Shown: positions 24,847 to 37,400 of the stretch, in pieces | Numbering within the stretch: position 1 is the first letter of the stretch | How the letters are laid out: the number at the start of each line of letters is the position of its first letter | From: Sipunculus nudus | Lineage: Eukaryota; Annelida; Sipuncula; Golfingiida; Sipunculidae | Length of the DNA: 64,000 bases | Reading direction: 5' to 3' | Assembly: GCA_026874595.1 (NCBI GenBank) | Contig: CM049314.1 | Coordinates: 15,246,729-15,310,728 of the forward strand | Translations under genes and position numbers: made by a program | The notes under the pieces: model-generated | Databases searched by the model: none | Seen by the model: the letters and a program-made list of their open reading frames with translations, nothing else | What the model was told of the DNA's origin: nothing

Positions 24847-25690
24847 TGTTACGGAACTTAATAAAACAGATCACGTAGTCGTGACGAGCATAAATTTTGT
24901 TACGGAGATAAATAAAAATTCAGATTCTGTAACACTAGGCAGCGTGAAATGTCTAGGGGAATGAATAAAGAAGTCAGTGTTTTTTTTGTGTGAACAAATA
25001 ATTACAATTTATTCTGAAAACAATCCTAACATTAAAATACACTAAATCAATACAATTACACAGTAAAATAACTGTTTAACAGTAAATCAATACAATTACA
25101 CAGTATAATAAATAAATTGTACAGTACCAGAGTGTCCGGATCCTAGGTTTTTCTGGATACCACCACTCTCACAGCTCAACAAGTCCTTAAAACACATAAT
25201 CCAGATGAACAGTTCAGCTAAATCTTCTCAGAGAATAATAGTCCAATTCAATCCCGAAATCAATCTGTTGTAATCCAAAAGTGAAGTTCTGGTAAAAGTC
25301 CCAAATGCAAACTGAAGACTGAATAAAATCTGTTACAAAGTTCGAAGAATATCTATCATTGCTGCAGTTATCAGAAAGGTCGACAAACTGACTCCCACTC
25401 TTCCGTCTCCGCTGGAATATTTCTGTCTCCCCTCGGCTCTAAACACAGTCCTCGTTTATAACTTTTTCACCCAAAGCCCAGAGACTTCTATTTCACGAAC
25501 AATACAAAGAACACAACAATACATATATATATATACCCACACGCCCAAAGAGCAGACCTGAACATTCTAGACTAGAACAAAGAACCCTGTCTTTCTACAC
25601 CTCAGAGTTCAACCAGTACGGATTACACCGAGTGCTGTGTCTCTACACGCCATAGCAACGCCCTACGTCTGCGCTACACGAATCAGAATG
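24847..25690 (-). mobile_element. LTR relative of 4376-5168, minus orientation
   Basis: Read on the minus strand it shares with the first LTR the words TGGTTGAACTC, ATTCCAGCGGA, the AATAAA (TTTATT at 25008-25013), ACTGACTTCTTTATT, CTGCCTAGTGTTACAGAATC and the terminal GTTCCGTAACA. The 5' boundary is not clear; similarity fades near 25690. Confidence 0.55.
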
Positions 25691-26604
25691 TCAACAGCGT
25701 CGGATGACCACTTGCCATATTTGCCTTTTGCTTTCCTGGATGCCTGCGTAGTCAATTCGGCTAGTACTAGCCCTTTAAATGTGCCTTTGTTTGTGTAAAG
25801 GTATGTTTACATGTGCGAGTATATGCGTATACGAGCGTATATTCGCGTGAAACAATATGTGTGTTTCCATGTGCCCGTATATGCGTATATGCATGAACTG
25901 GCAGACGTAGGCCTATATATTTGTACAATGGATCGAACAGGCCTTCCACAATAAGATGCTGAAGAAACGTCATTATACTCCGAATCCTGTGGCGATTTTC
26001 ACGCATATACGCTGACGGAATCGGGATAGATGGAAACACCCTAGTTACAAAATCATATGAGTGATATGCGCATATACGTGCACATGAAGCACCCGGCCCT
26101 CAAGTCAATTGCAATGTAATCTAGGAGAAGGAAGTAAATCGAATGATATTTTCCTTTGAAGTGTAAAATGAACCACCTGTGTGTAATTTGGACCATCGGT
26201 CCATATTACACTATAGGGCCTGGTCCATATTAGACACAACAAGTCGATATGCAGATTTTGACCCTGACCTGATTTACATATTATTAGCCAAAATCAAAAT
26301 GGCCAGTTCTAGACCCATGTTATAAAGCAGTGTAATGTTGGGACATGATGGGATCTTCATTGGATAACAGTCAGGAAACTTCGATAGATATATATGCATG
26401 GAAAATAAGAACAAACTATGAAATTAACATCTTCAAGTTGAATATTCGCCAAAACTTGCACCTAACTTTCCTGCACCGTCATTGGATGCTTCAAAAAAGT
26501 CGATGCTACAGTGACGAACTTGCCTCATTCTGGTACTATTTTCCAAATATGGAAATTTTGGGTGTTTCAAATTACACGGTGGTTCAAATTACACGGATTT
26601 CCCC

Positions 26605-27808
26605 AATACTGTATTTTTATGATTGTACTTAGAATGCATGTATCTGACTACCTAAATAAAAAAAAAATGAGAGATTCGTGTTTGCACCAATATTGAAGTT
26701 GTTATGGTCCGTTTCAGTCATCCCCTCATGTCTACCTGTTTTTTTTTTTTTTGATATGAACATTTTAAAACATTTAATTCCGTATTCTGTATTTATATCC
26801 AAAGGTGTAATAACTCCAACCCCCCCCCCCCTCCCCCACCCCTCCGTCATAGAGCCCTAGTTCCTATAGGATAGTATTTTTATTGCCACTTCAAAAAATC
26901 TATGGTGATGCAGTTATAACTGTCACAATCAGCTGAACGCCGTGACCCATGGGTCCCTTGTTTTATTATTTAAGGCCCATGAATTGAACACAATTTAAAG
27001 GGGTATTATAATTGATTTAAAATTAGAAAATATATAATTTAATATGCACATTAGATTCGTCCTTATAAAAAGCTCTATCGTTTCCAAAATCGCATATAAC
27101 CTAATTAAGATTATGTCTAGACCTAGGTATAATAAAAATCATATTAACAATTTTAATTTTAATTTTTCTTTTATGAGAATATTTTTACAATGTCTCATGA
27201 ACTAACCATGATAATTGACCATACATAATGTCCATGCATTGTCGTCACTTTAAAGCACATGTCCAATGGAGAATTTAGATTGCACTTCAATTTGCGCATT
27301 TTATGTATGCTTATTAGAGCCGCATAATAAAAAGTCTACTTTTTATATTAATTCAAGAACTAACAATGACAATTCCCCAACCCTTATGTCTAGATCTAGC
27401 TGTATGGTCAAAAATTATGATAAGCCATATTGACCAGGATTTAGTGTAGGCTAGGCCTACAGTTTAATATTTAATATGTATATCAGGGTCGCCATTTATG
27501 ATTAAAAAAAGGTATTTTCAACTTAAAACGATGATAATGTATAAAACTTGATATATGTAGTCCTAGGTTCCCATGGCCAAATATTGTTGTATGAGCTTAA
27601 GAAAATATTTCTGCTTCCGTATTTATAATATGTAAATGACTGACTATTTTTATTTCAAAATCTTTGAAATATGTATCGTGTCGTATTTGCGTGCATGTTC
27701 TATCGCAGGATTTACATGACTCATACTCTGGTCTCTTAAAAACACTTTACAGCTTTGTGAAATTGTCGGACCTTCGGCCTTTACCTTGACTCCTCAGATA
27801 ACGTGACC
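26605..27808. other. upstream region of gene C
   Basis: AT-rich sequence with a C tract (26820-26833) and, at 26936-26963, the conserved repeat end CGTGACCCATGGGTCCCTTG. A promoter for gene C should lie in the last part, but I cannot point to a convincing TATA box or initiator. Confidence 0.4.
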
Positions 27809-29031
27809 ATGAAAAGCACCATGCCTGACGTGGTTATCCCGGATGTTCCAGTCCATTTCGCGATGTTGGCTGCCTGGAATACGTTCCTTGACCGGGTAGC
27901 ACTGGTAAGTTTATGATGAGGATCTGTTGATAACGTCACAAGTATTTATGTAATATACAGAGAGTGGAAGGACAGGTTTAATTAGAATCGTATTTTACTG
28001 ATACTTTTACGCCTAATACTAATTCAAGTAAACCCTAGAATGCTTGTCATGCCCGCGTCAAGCGTCAACATTCGCTCCTCAAGCGGATTTTTTTTCCGTG
28101 ACTTGCGCTGGACGTGTGTCTTTAGAGCTGTTGTTGCGTTTGTGTCTTTTGAATATATCAAAAAACCCTGCGCGTGTCGCACACGATGTGCTCGTCAGTT
28201 TGTTTGGGTTAAATCTGACAAGTATATTTATGTTTTATTTGGTGATTTAATGGCAGTTAAGAAGAAATATTTTCTGTGCCATACATTATTTTTTTTGTAA
28301 ATGATCTCATGGTATTAAGGAGTGTTCTGTCGCACTCAAGATCAGTGCATTATTAGTCCATTTTGTATACAGTAAACATAATTGCCATAAGTGTTATGTT
28401 TATTTAACATACAAAAAGTTATCATTGCTGATAATAGTAGCATTAGTAATATTCTCATATCATTAGTTATAGTTCTGTTACTAGTACAACTGTATCTGTA
28501 GGTAAGTTTCTTTTTGTTTCATTATTTTCTTTTCTGTTAAATATGTAATGTTAAACTATATTATGTTATATTACATTGTATTTTATTATAGAAAAATAGA
28601 TTACATATACAAAAGGTAAGTACATAAAGTAATTTTGTATTCACCTCCGTCTTTCTAAAGGTCAACGGGGTCACGGGAGATTCCTACACATACCGACAAC
28701 TCAGGGATGCCATAATCCGTGTTGCTTCTGCTCTCCGCAAGAGGGGGCTGCAAAAGGGCGATGTCTTGGCAATATATTCCGGGAACTGTCCCGAATACGT
28801 CATCGTTTTGTATGCTGCCATGGTACTGGGTGTTCCCGTGACAACGGTGAATCCAATCTACACTGTCTGTAGGTATTCACAACATAATACTTTATGCTAC
28901 TTAGAGTGGAGTATTACGATATCTGACGACAACTATAAACTAAAGAGTTGTAACCTCAAATGGCCTTTATCTAGCGGTCCATCTGTTGCTCCGTTTAAAG
29001 AAAAAAAAATAAGTATACCTTATGACCAGAA

Positions 29032-29073
<42 letters not shown>

Positions 29074-29076
29074 TAA

Positions 29077-29161
<85 letters not shown>

Positions 29162-31409
29162 ATTTTAGCATCTGTATGACACATTTCAATATATAAGCGT
29201 CTGTATGACATATATCAAGTATAAATACTCACTCACGTTTCAGATATGTTACAATTAGTATGAGGTTTCAGAACCAAAGTCTATATACATCTGCTATTGA
29301 TATATTTCTTTGCAATATATAAATGTTATTCTCTGAACTGTATGGGGGGGTCTCTTATTCACCTGTCTTATATATATATATATATATATTCTCTGTGTGT
29401 TCACAATTATAATGCAAGTGTGTCTAATTGCAATAAAAAGACGAGTGGCCGAAGGTACGATATTACGAAAAACTTCCACTCCTGGAAAGAAGTTGTAGTT
29501 GTCATGATTCACAAATAGAATAGGTTTTTTTTGTTTTTTTTTACTGTTGGTCCTTGTCTTAATTTATGATTCTATAGCATTGTGTACGAATTGTTTTTTA
29601 ACGCAGACGAACTGTCTCGACAAATTAATGACTCGGGAGCCAAGTACATTTTTGCCTCAGAAGAAACGGCTAATAAGGCAAAGCTGACTGCAATGGAAAC
29701 AGGGACTATTAAGGTTTGTCAAACTTCATATTATTTAATTAATAGTGAGGTGTATTGCTTACCAATACGAACAGGTTACAGCATCCACTGCTGCTGACTT
29801 TATATGCATCTTTGGGTGAATTATAATTTCAGAGATTCGGAGCAATGTAAAAAAAAAAAAACAAGTAAAGACATAGAAGTCCACAGAAAAGTTTGATCAA
29901 GTCAGATGCGACACGTTTAACTGCCCATAGTTTATAGTTTTTGTCACTGTTTGCTGATGTATTGAACTTGGGGAGTTTAGGTTTAGTCCAATGCACTTCT
30001 GCACCAGTTCTTTGACCGCTAATAATTAAAACCGTCGTATCTGCTTGTTGCCCCTCGATCCAGCCGAAGCTGGCCATGGCACTGAGGCAATTTTGACATT
30101 AGCGTAACTCGCAGTCGCGATTCCAAGTAGGTCTTGATGACTTCACTGTGGCCTGATAAATTAGTTAACGCTGCAGTCGAAACCATTCGTGTTTACTGTA
30201 ATCACGAGGTGGGAAATGGTGAACATGACATGAGAGCATATCCGTGGAACTAAATGAGGAAATGAAAGAAAACACCCAGTCAAGTTAAAAGGATTTTGTT
30301 TTCCAACTTAAGATTTTGTTTTACGTAACAACTTCCGTCAGATAAAAATGCATATAACAATGGCACGTTCCATCTCTAAATAAGAATAATCAGATATAAT
30401 TAAAAATTAATTTGGTACCGTCATTGTATTATGCACATTTGTATGCAGGGTCAAGGACGCCAAAACGGTGCCGAGAAAATTCTCGAGTTCAGGAGTGGGA
30501 AAGACAGAAGCGGATCAAGGGGAGGGGTCCAGTCGGTCTGGACCCCCCCCCCTCCCCCTTCCCCTTTTCAGACCCTGCAACTTTTTTTAAGGGTTTCGGG
30601 TCAATTTTTGTGGCCTGGACCCCCCCCCCCCTTCCAGACCATGGGACCTTTTTGTAGTTTTTGTCAGTCCTCCGGGCTCCTCCTTTTCCTAAATCCTGGT
30701 TCCGCCCCCTGGAAGACGATGTCGCCGCCTTTCTGGGAGCCCATTTAGCGGGAAAATCCCTGGCCTCTTTAATACAAGAAATCCATATCAAATACAACAA
30801 CGATATGCTTATATAAACACTGCCAACCCGATTGATCTTTACTCTGCATTTTATGGACAGGAGGTTTACGTTAACGGCACCGCGCCAGGCTGTACGTCTT
30901 TACAATCCCTGATGGCTTACAGCGGACCACCGCTGGACCCGAGGTCTGTACCATTCAACACCTCAGAGGATCTCGTCGTCCTGCCGTACTCAAGTGGGAC
31001 CACCGGCCTGCCCAAAGGGGTTATGATCACCCATAGAAACATCGTCTCATTACTCATGATGTTAGGGTAAGTTACATAAGTAAATATGGAATTTAGTCGA
31101 ACGTTCGCAGATTTGAACAAAATAATGATATCAAACTCATACATTTGTTAAAAAAACACCGAATTCCGTTGGTAAATATAGATGAGGAATTACATGTATT
31201 TAACTCTCCCTTTTATTAAATATGCAAATTTGTCATAGTATTCCGTTTAATTCCGTAGTTTTTTTTACATTCGTGGATAATCATATCAGGTCGTCTCAAT
31301 ATTCCTGATATAATTAAATACAAATACCAGAATAAAATGTGAATCTTACTTACATATATGTATTATATATACATGTATATTACCATAGGATGATATAAAC
31401 TTAAAATTC

Positions 31410-31457
<48 letters not shown>

Positions 31458-34400
31458 ATAAACGAATTTTAAGTTTGGTGTGTGTGTGAGAATTTTAGCA
31501 ATGGATCTTTGTCTGTCATCTCGTCCGGCCATCCGTGTGCATGACACATATTGTAACGTTAGACCTAGAAACTTTAATTGTAAGATCCAGGGAATTCTTA
31601 AAAAAAAACTCCTTGGAAACCAAAAATAAGGTCCATTGTTTATATTTTCACCTCTGATTTATTGATTGTGACCTGACAGCAATCATTTCAATTTCTTAAC
31701 TATTGTTTCACCTATTATCCTGAAAATTGTGTGTCTATTTATCATGGCTAATTTTATCACTTCCAGAAGACTGATGGCGCCAACTTAATATTGCCTACCG
31801 TTCACATATTTTGTTAATGTATTTTTGAGACTGCCTAACTACAGTAATTATGACAGTTTCTAAACTGTAGCTTCATCTAGTGTCCTTAGAATTAATGTGC
31901 TTATTGATGATGATTAGTTTCATAGTTTCATAAGACCGGTGGCGCCACCTGTATTATTTCTTTCATGCATTTTGCCTCCATTTTTGAGACCGTCAAATGA
32001 GAGCAATCGTATCCCAAATCCATCCGTAGCCCAAGATCATCTCGTACGTGTAAGGTAATGCCTGTCAGCTGAGCGTCACGACCCATTGGTCACATTTATA
32101 TTATAGGTCAGACGGCTTTAAAAACCCGGATCTTGAGGAAGGAGAGCAAACGGTGAGCATTGGTCTGCTTCCGTTTTATCACGCGTACGGCCTGGTGGGG
32201 GTGCTCATGGTGATGATGGCCGGGGGGTCAAAGGTCATCATCCTCCCAAAGTTCACGCCACACTCCTTCCTGTCGACAATAGAAAAATATAAGGTAGGTG
32301 AAGACTGGTACCCTGCGCTATTAAGCATCTTTAAGCTTTGTTCTGTGGCCAATTTCATACACTTTTCTTTTGGTATGAGCTGCATGTCGAGATGAAATCA
32401 TTACATGGTCCTTTTAGCTATTGAAATTCCTTTTACAATAGTCATAAAATCCCTTATGTTGGAGCATTTTTGTTCCCCGCTCCGCGGGGTTTATGCGATT
32501 TCATTCAAATTTGGATCAGTGAGTGCTCTCATGCATACTTCCGTTGGGATTGGTTAATGGAGTGTTTATCTTAAAAATATTTCTCTCCAGCTTGTTTTTT
32601 AACATTTACCAAATATATTATGAATTAAACTCCTTTCTCGTTTTAGAGTGTGTCCTTGTTTCCTCTGAAAACAAAGAGAAGAAGGCGAGGTTTCCTTCAA
32701 ACAATTATAAACGATGTGAAATGTAGTCAGTATATCAGTATGCCTAAATATATTCCCAAACCAACCATTACACACCAAATACACCATAGTTCAACAAAAA
32801 AAAACACCTAAAACGCCTATTGTCATTATGAACATTAATAATGAATAACTTGACACCAGCAAGAAGCAAAGGGTTACCTGTTAAGATAGGGCTATAATTA
32901 AAGCGTAACCTGGGCTTTAAATATACATATTCCCAAGTTAAATCAAACGAACCTGACAGAAACGGTTTTGGCTGAATAATAATATCAAAATATTAATTTT
33001 TGGCATAATGTTGGTATACCAGAATATATACCAACATTATACCAAAAATATTAACAACTACAGTACTCACGGCCGACACTGCGGCAACATGCATACAAGC
33101 AAGTATCGCTTAATACTGAAGTTTATAGTCTACATGACACACATTTAAAAGTCTATATCCAAATCTACCCATATGATCCCTGGCATAACACTAGTGTAAC
33201 TGTGCATTATGTTGTAATGTGTTGTCATTGGTTAAGGTATTTCATTGATTTTTTTGGTGTATGCATATACACATGAGCCTTATTCGTTGTTGTTAAAAGT
33301 CAGTATAACTATATATAATTATTATGTCTGTTATTGATATTCCAGGTTACCTACCTCCCTCTAGTTCCCCCACTCATTATTTTCCTGGCCAACAACCCCC
33401 TGGTTAAACAATATGACCTCTCAAGCATAAAAAATGTTGGATCCGGGGCTGCTCCACTGGCGCGAGAAATGTCTGATAAATTCTCTAAAGCGTACGGTCT
33501 GACTGACGTTACACAAGGTAAGTTATCATTCTTACTTTCACCGCGGACTTCTGTTGCATGAAATATATATCTAAGTCATGTTTAATCATGCCAGTCTCTT
33601 TCCAAAATAGGTGACCTTTAAAAACCCACGGGTGGTTCAGTGCTTAAATCTCTCGACAACCAAAATTATGGCATCTGGCTTTTCAGTTAGTGAATATTTC
33701 AGGTAAATTATTAAGCGTCAGAGATACTCTTTGGGGCTGCAATAATAACAAGCGAGGTGGCACATTTTCCTGTTGCATGACCAATGTGAATATAGTGAAT
33801 GTGTAGAACTGAGTGGAGCATTCCCATACTGTCGAACCACGTCAGAATAGGGTATAAATAGGAGGAATCCATCTGCGGGGTCTGAGAGAGCTCGGGAAAC
33901 CAGAATGACCTTGGCAAAGCCTGATAATTAGATCGTACAATTTCTTTTCATTTCTCTACTCTTTCTTTAAGTGTAAGTTTGAAATACCAGTGTCTCCATT
34001 CAGCACAAATCTTCAGATATCCAGCAGTTATAGGTTATATGCTCCATCATACTTTATGTAATGATCTGTGTCTACTTGTCATGTCTGTTGCAGCATACGG
34101 AATGACAGAAACAACCCTCGTTGCTATGGCGAATCCACCAAAAAAGGGTAAATCTGGGTCAGTGGGCATCGCTCTCCCAAACACGGAATCAAAGGTGAGT
34201 AAACATTCAAGTATTTAATTAGTTGTAACATGATTTCCATTCTCCAGCGTTGTACCGTTATTGGGAACAGGCGCATATTTAAAGCCTCGGTCACAACCCG
34301 TTGCGGTCACCGCACACCGTAGAGTACCGTACGGTTTTTAGACCGCAGGATTACTTATGCCTCGGTCACAACCCGCTGCGGTCACCGCGCACTGTAGATC

Positions 34401-37400
34401 ACCGTTCAGTTTTTGAAACCGTAGGAATACTTATGCGGTCGACGTGCGGGAACGGCAAGGTGTCTTCCTCATTCTCACGGGCTTCGCACGGTAGAGTAAG
34501 CTAACCATACGGACGCCGTAAGCTAACCTTGCGGAAGCTGCGAAGACCCCTTACGACAGCCGCAGGTACACCGTACGTCTCTCGGGTAGTCGAGTAGGCG
34601 TTAAAAATCGCACGGGTATCCTACGACATCCGTACGTCTACTGTACGGTGCCCGTACGGAGCCCGTAGGTGGCTGCCTGACGCACGGCCGCCGCATCAAC
34701 TTAAGCGCTTGCGCTAATGTCAATTACGGTCGTTGCGAAGACCCTGCGGCCTCTGAAAAACGCACGGTTGCCGTGTGTCTAACGCACGGAATAGCCCAAA
34801 ACACCCGCCGTACGGCGACCGTATCCCGGTTGTGACCGAGGCTTAAAGGGGCCCGATCACCTATCTGACCTTTGTAAACTAAAGGTAATCCCTTGGAGCT
34901 TTTATAAAAAAAAGGCAAGGAAAAGGGGATATCACCGCACACAGGCTGCTTGTTTGTTTATATCAACGTGTTTAAAATATGTGGGGGCCCGCAAAAATAA
35001 CCAAAACAAATTTAACAGGGGTATCTGGCTGCGAGTCAGATACGCCAGAGCTTTTTAAATGGCGTTTTGCAACATGTGTCCTTTCTACCTCCGCATATAT
35101 GCAACATACTACCTTAGGTTACGTGTTTTTCCTGTTTGTCAACATTGCTGTGTTTACAAACATGTTGTTGATAAACAAGATCATATATGCTTCACGGAGG
35201 CCTTATTAGTAATTTTCATAATCTGAATTACCCTTAGATCATTAATATATACAAAGAGGAAGCCAAGAATCACATAAATTCTTTTTCAAAAGGTAAATAA
35301 ATGGGCACCTTTATATTTTCTTCAATCGATGTGAAATAAAAAAAAACAAAGATATCCAACAGCAAATAAACACACAGGTGTGAAAGTCTTTACATATGAA
35401 GGTAGCTACACAAGTACGTGTGTATGTCTGAATCCCAAATTATTGTGATAAAAACTTAAAACTAAGATTAAAGCGGATCATCATATGCATAGTATTCCTT
35501 GCAGAGGATGCATAGGTACCACATTCCTGTATTTCTTCCGAGCTGATCAAATCTGTCCTGACTGTAAATAATTTTACTTTATTCTCGAGTGCAGTTGTGG
35601 CTTGAGTGATGTGTTAAGGTCTTGTGTTAATAGCTGTGCTTCACAGCAAAATAGGATATAATGTTAATATACGTAACTATTAAGAGGATAACTTTGAATT
35701 GTTTAGTAGATTAGGACCATAGATTAAGGACAAATTTGGCCTCTGGTGCATAAACCAAGATGAACGAGGATTATTTATAGAGGTCTTTGTATTCGTATCT
35801 ATTAATGCAAAATCGTTTGATTTTACAAGTTATCTGCCTGTGTCTCTATAGATAATCGACGTCTCCACGGGCAAGGAGCTGGGCCCGAACCAGCGCGGGG
35901 AGTTACTGATACGAGGTCCTCAGGTGATGAAGGGCTATCATAACAGACCAGAGGCGACAAGAGAAACCATCGACCCAGAGGGGTGGCTACACACAGGTAG
36001 GTACAAACATCTCTCAAACACCAGCATTACTAGTAAAGAGTGTTTTATCAAATGCATATTTCTACGCCCCTCGCACACTGGTTATGCATTTCACTCGTGC
36101 TTAATCTCCTTCGTGTTAACCGCTACTTTTTTAGCAAGATTTTCCGCTTCTGATTCTTGGCCCGCTGCCAAAACCGCTGTAATCACAACACAGGTAAAAT
36201 ACGATGTAAACAGAGGCAAAACTGTGCTCTCATAACTACAATTCATGATTTCTTGAATATTCCTTACCGGGTTGTTGGAAAACCTGAAATAACGAAGGTT
36301 TAAAAACATCATTATATCATATGGTGTTTTTAGCGAACCTGTGAGCTTATTAATTCGATGGTGTGGCGTCATCCGTCGTATGGCGTTAACTCATCTATCT
36401 CAAAAATGGAAGGAGCTACCATCAACATATTTTATGCAAAAATCAGTCACTAAAACACTCTGTCGGATTAAACATATAGTTTTGCTATCTGCATTGACTT
36501 AGATTTTATAGGGAAAAAGCTAAAACACCTTAAAAATATTCTCCTCTGAAACTGTCCATCCAAATTTTAAATATTTTACAGAAATGATCCCAGAAACAAT
36601 CTCTCTCAAATTTGTTCGAATGGTTCCAGTTAGGGGATTTTTGGCCGAGTTACAAAATAATAGTGATCGATCATTTTCTCATTAAAATAGAAACGCATGA
36701 AAATATCAATTAATGATAATGAAAGGGACGTGTGTGTGTGTGTGTTCAAAACTCATTCTTTTTAAACGTCCAACACACCTCAGAGAACTGGACATAAGTG
36801 TACAAATATACACACCGGTATCGAGCGTATTAAATTCCAGAATTTCACTCAGCCCATTCTTGCAGTTATGTAGGAGACCCAGAAGCAAGGCCTGGAAATT
36901 ATTAGTTATAATAGTTATACATTCACTGTGTAGATGACCAACACTTGGAAGAAAAGACGGTCTGGTATAATTGCATATATAGGTACGGAAATAAACACTG
37001 ATTTCCCACCTTTCATCTCAGAAACAATTAGTGTCTCAACAGATATTCGTTGTGCATGTTTATTTTAACGGGAATGTAAACATCGACATACAGCTATGAT
37101 ACAAACCACACTTTCCCTCTGACCAAAATGGGGGGGGGGGGGGGGTGCCATTTCGCTGGACTGTGCAGTACTGGAGACAATTCATTTTAATCAAAAATAC
37201 ATGAAAACTAAAAAATATATTAGCTTTCCAAGAGGTTTTGTAAGATTTTATTTTTTCTCACCCAGGTGATGTCGCTTATTACGACGACGACAAATATTTC
37301 TACATCGTCGACAGAATAAAAGAACTTGTCAAGTACAAAGGTTTCCAGGTTCCCCCGGCTGAACTGGAGGGGTTGTTACTATCACATCCAGGGGTCGCTG

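Larger units (their letters stand above)
23913..26604. mobile_element. 2.7-kb terminal-inverted-repeat element with nested insertions
   Basis: The left end GGGGAAATCCGTGTAATTTG is inverted at the right end (CAAATTACACGGATTTCCCC). Near both ends the word GTGTAATTTGGACC or its inverse recurs several times (about 24035-24150 and 26160-26240). Two direct repeats of about 110 bp (near 24167-24280 and 24410-24520) share ATCCACTTCAAAA and AGCCAAACATGTTTTC. A MITE and an LTR are inserted inside. No transposase frame is seen, so the class is unknown. Confidence 0.6.

Noticed and set aside
25798-26041. hAT-like MITE
   Set aside because: TGTTTmCATGTG words repeat directly and a loose inverse exists at 26020-26040, but the termini do not pair well enough.
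28995-29211. Frames of alternating Tyr-Ile
   Set aside because: Translation of an (AT)n microsatellite.
29578-29713. Exon 3 of gene C starting at the AG of 29576-29577
   Set aside because: It gives an inserted VYELFFNA-like segment and needs a weaker donor; the AG at 29605-29606 joins to NPIYTVYELSRQ, which fits the family.
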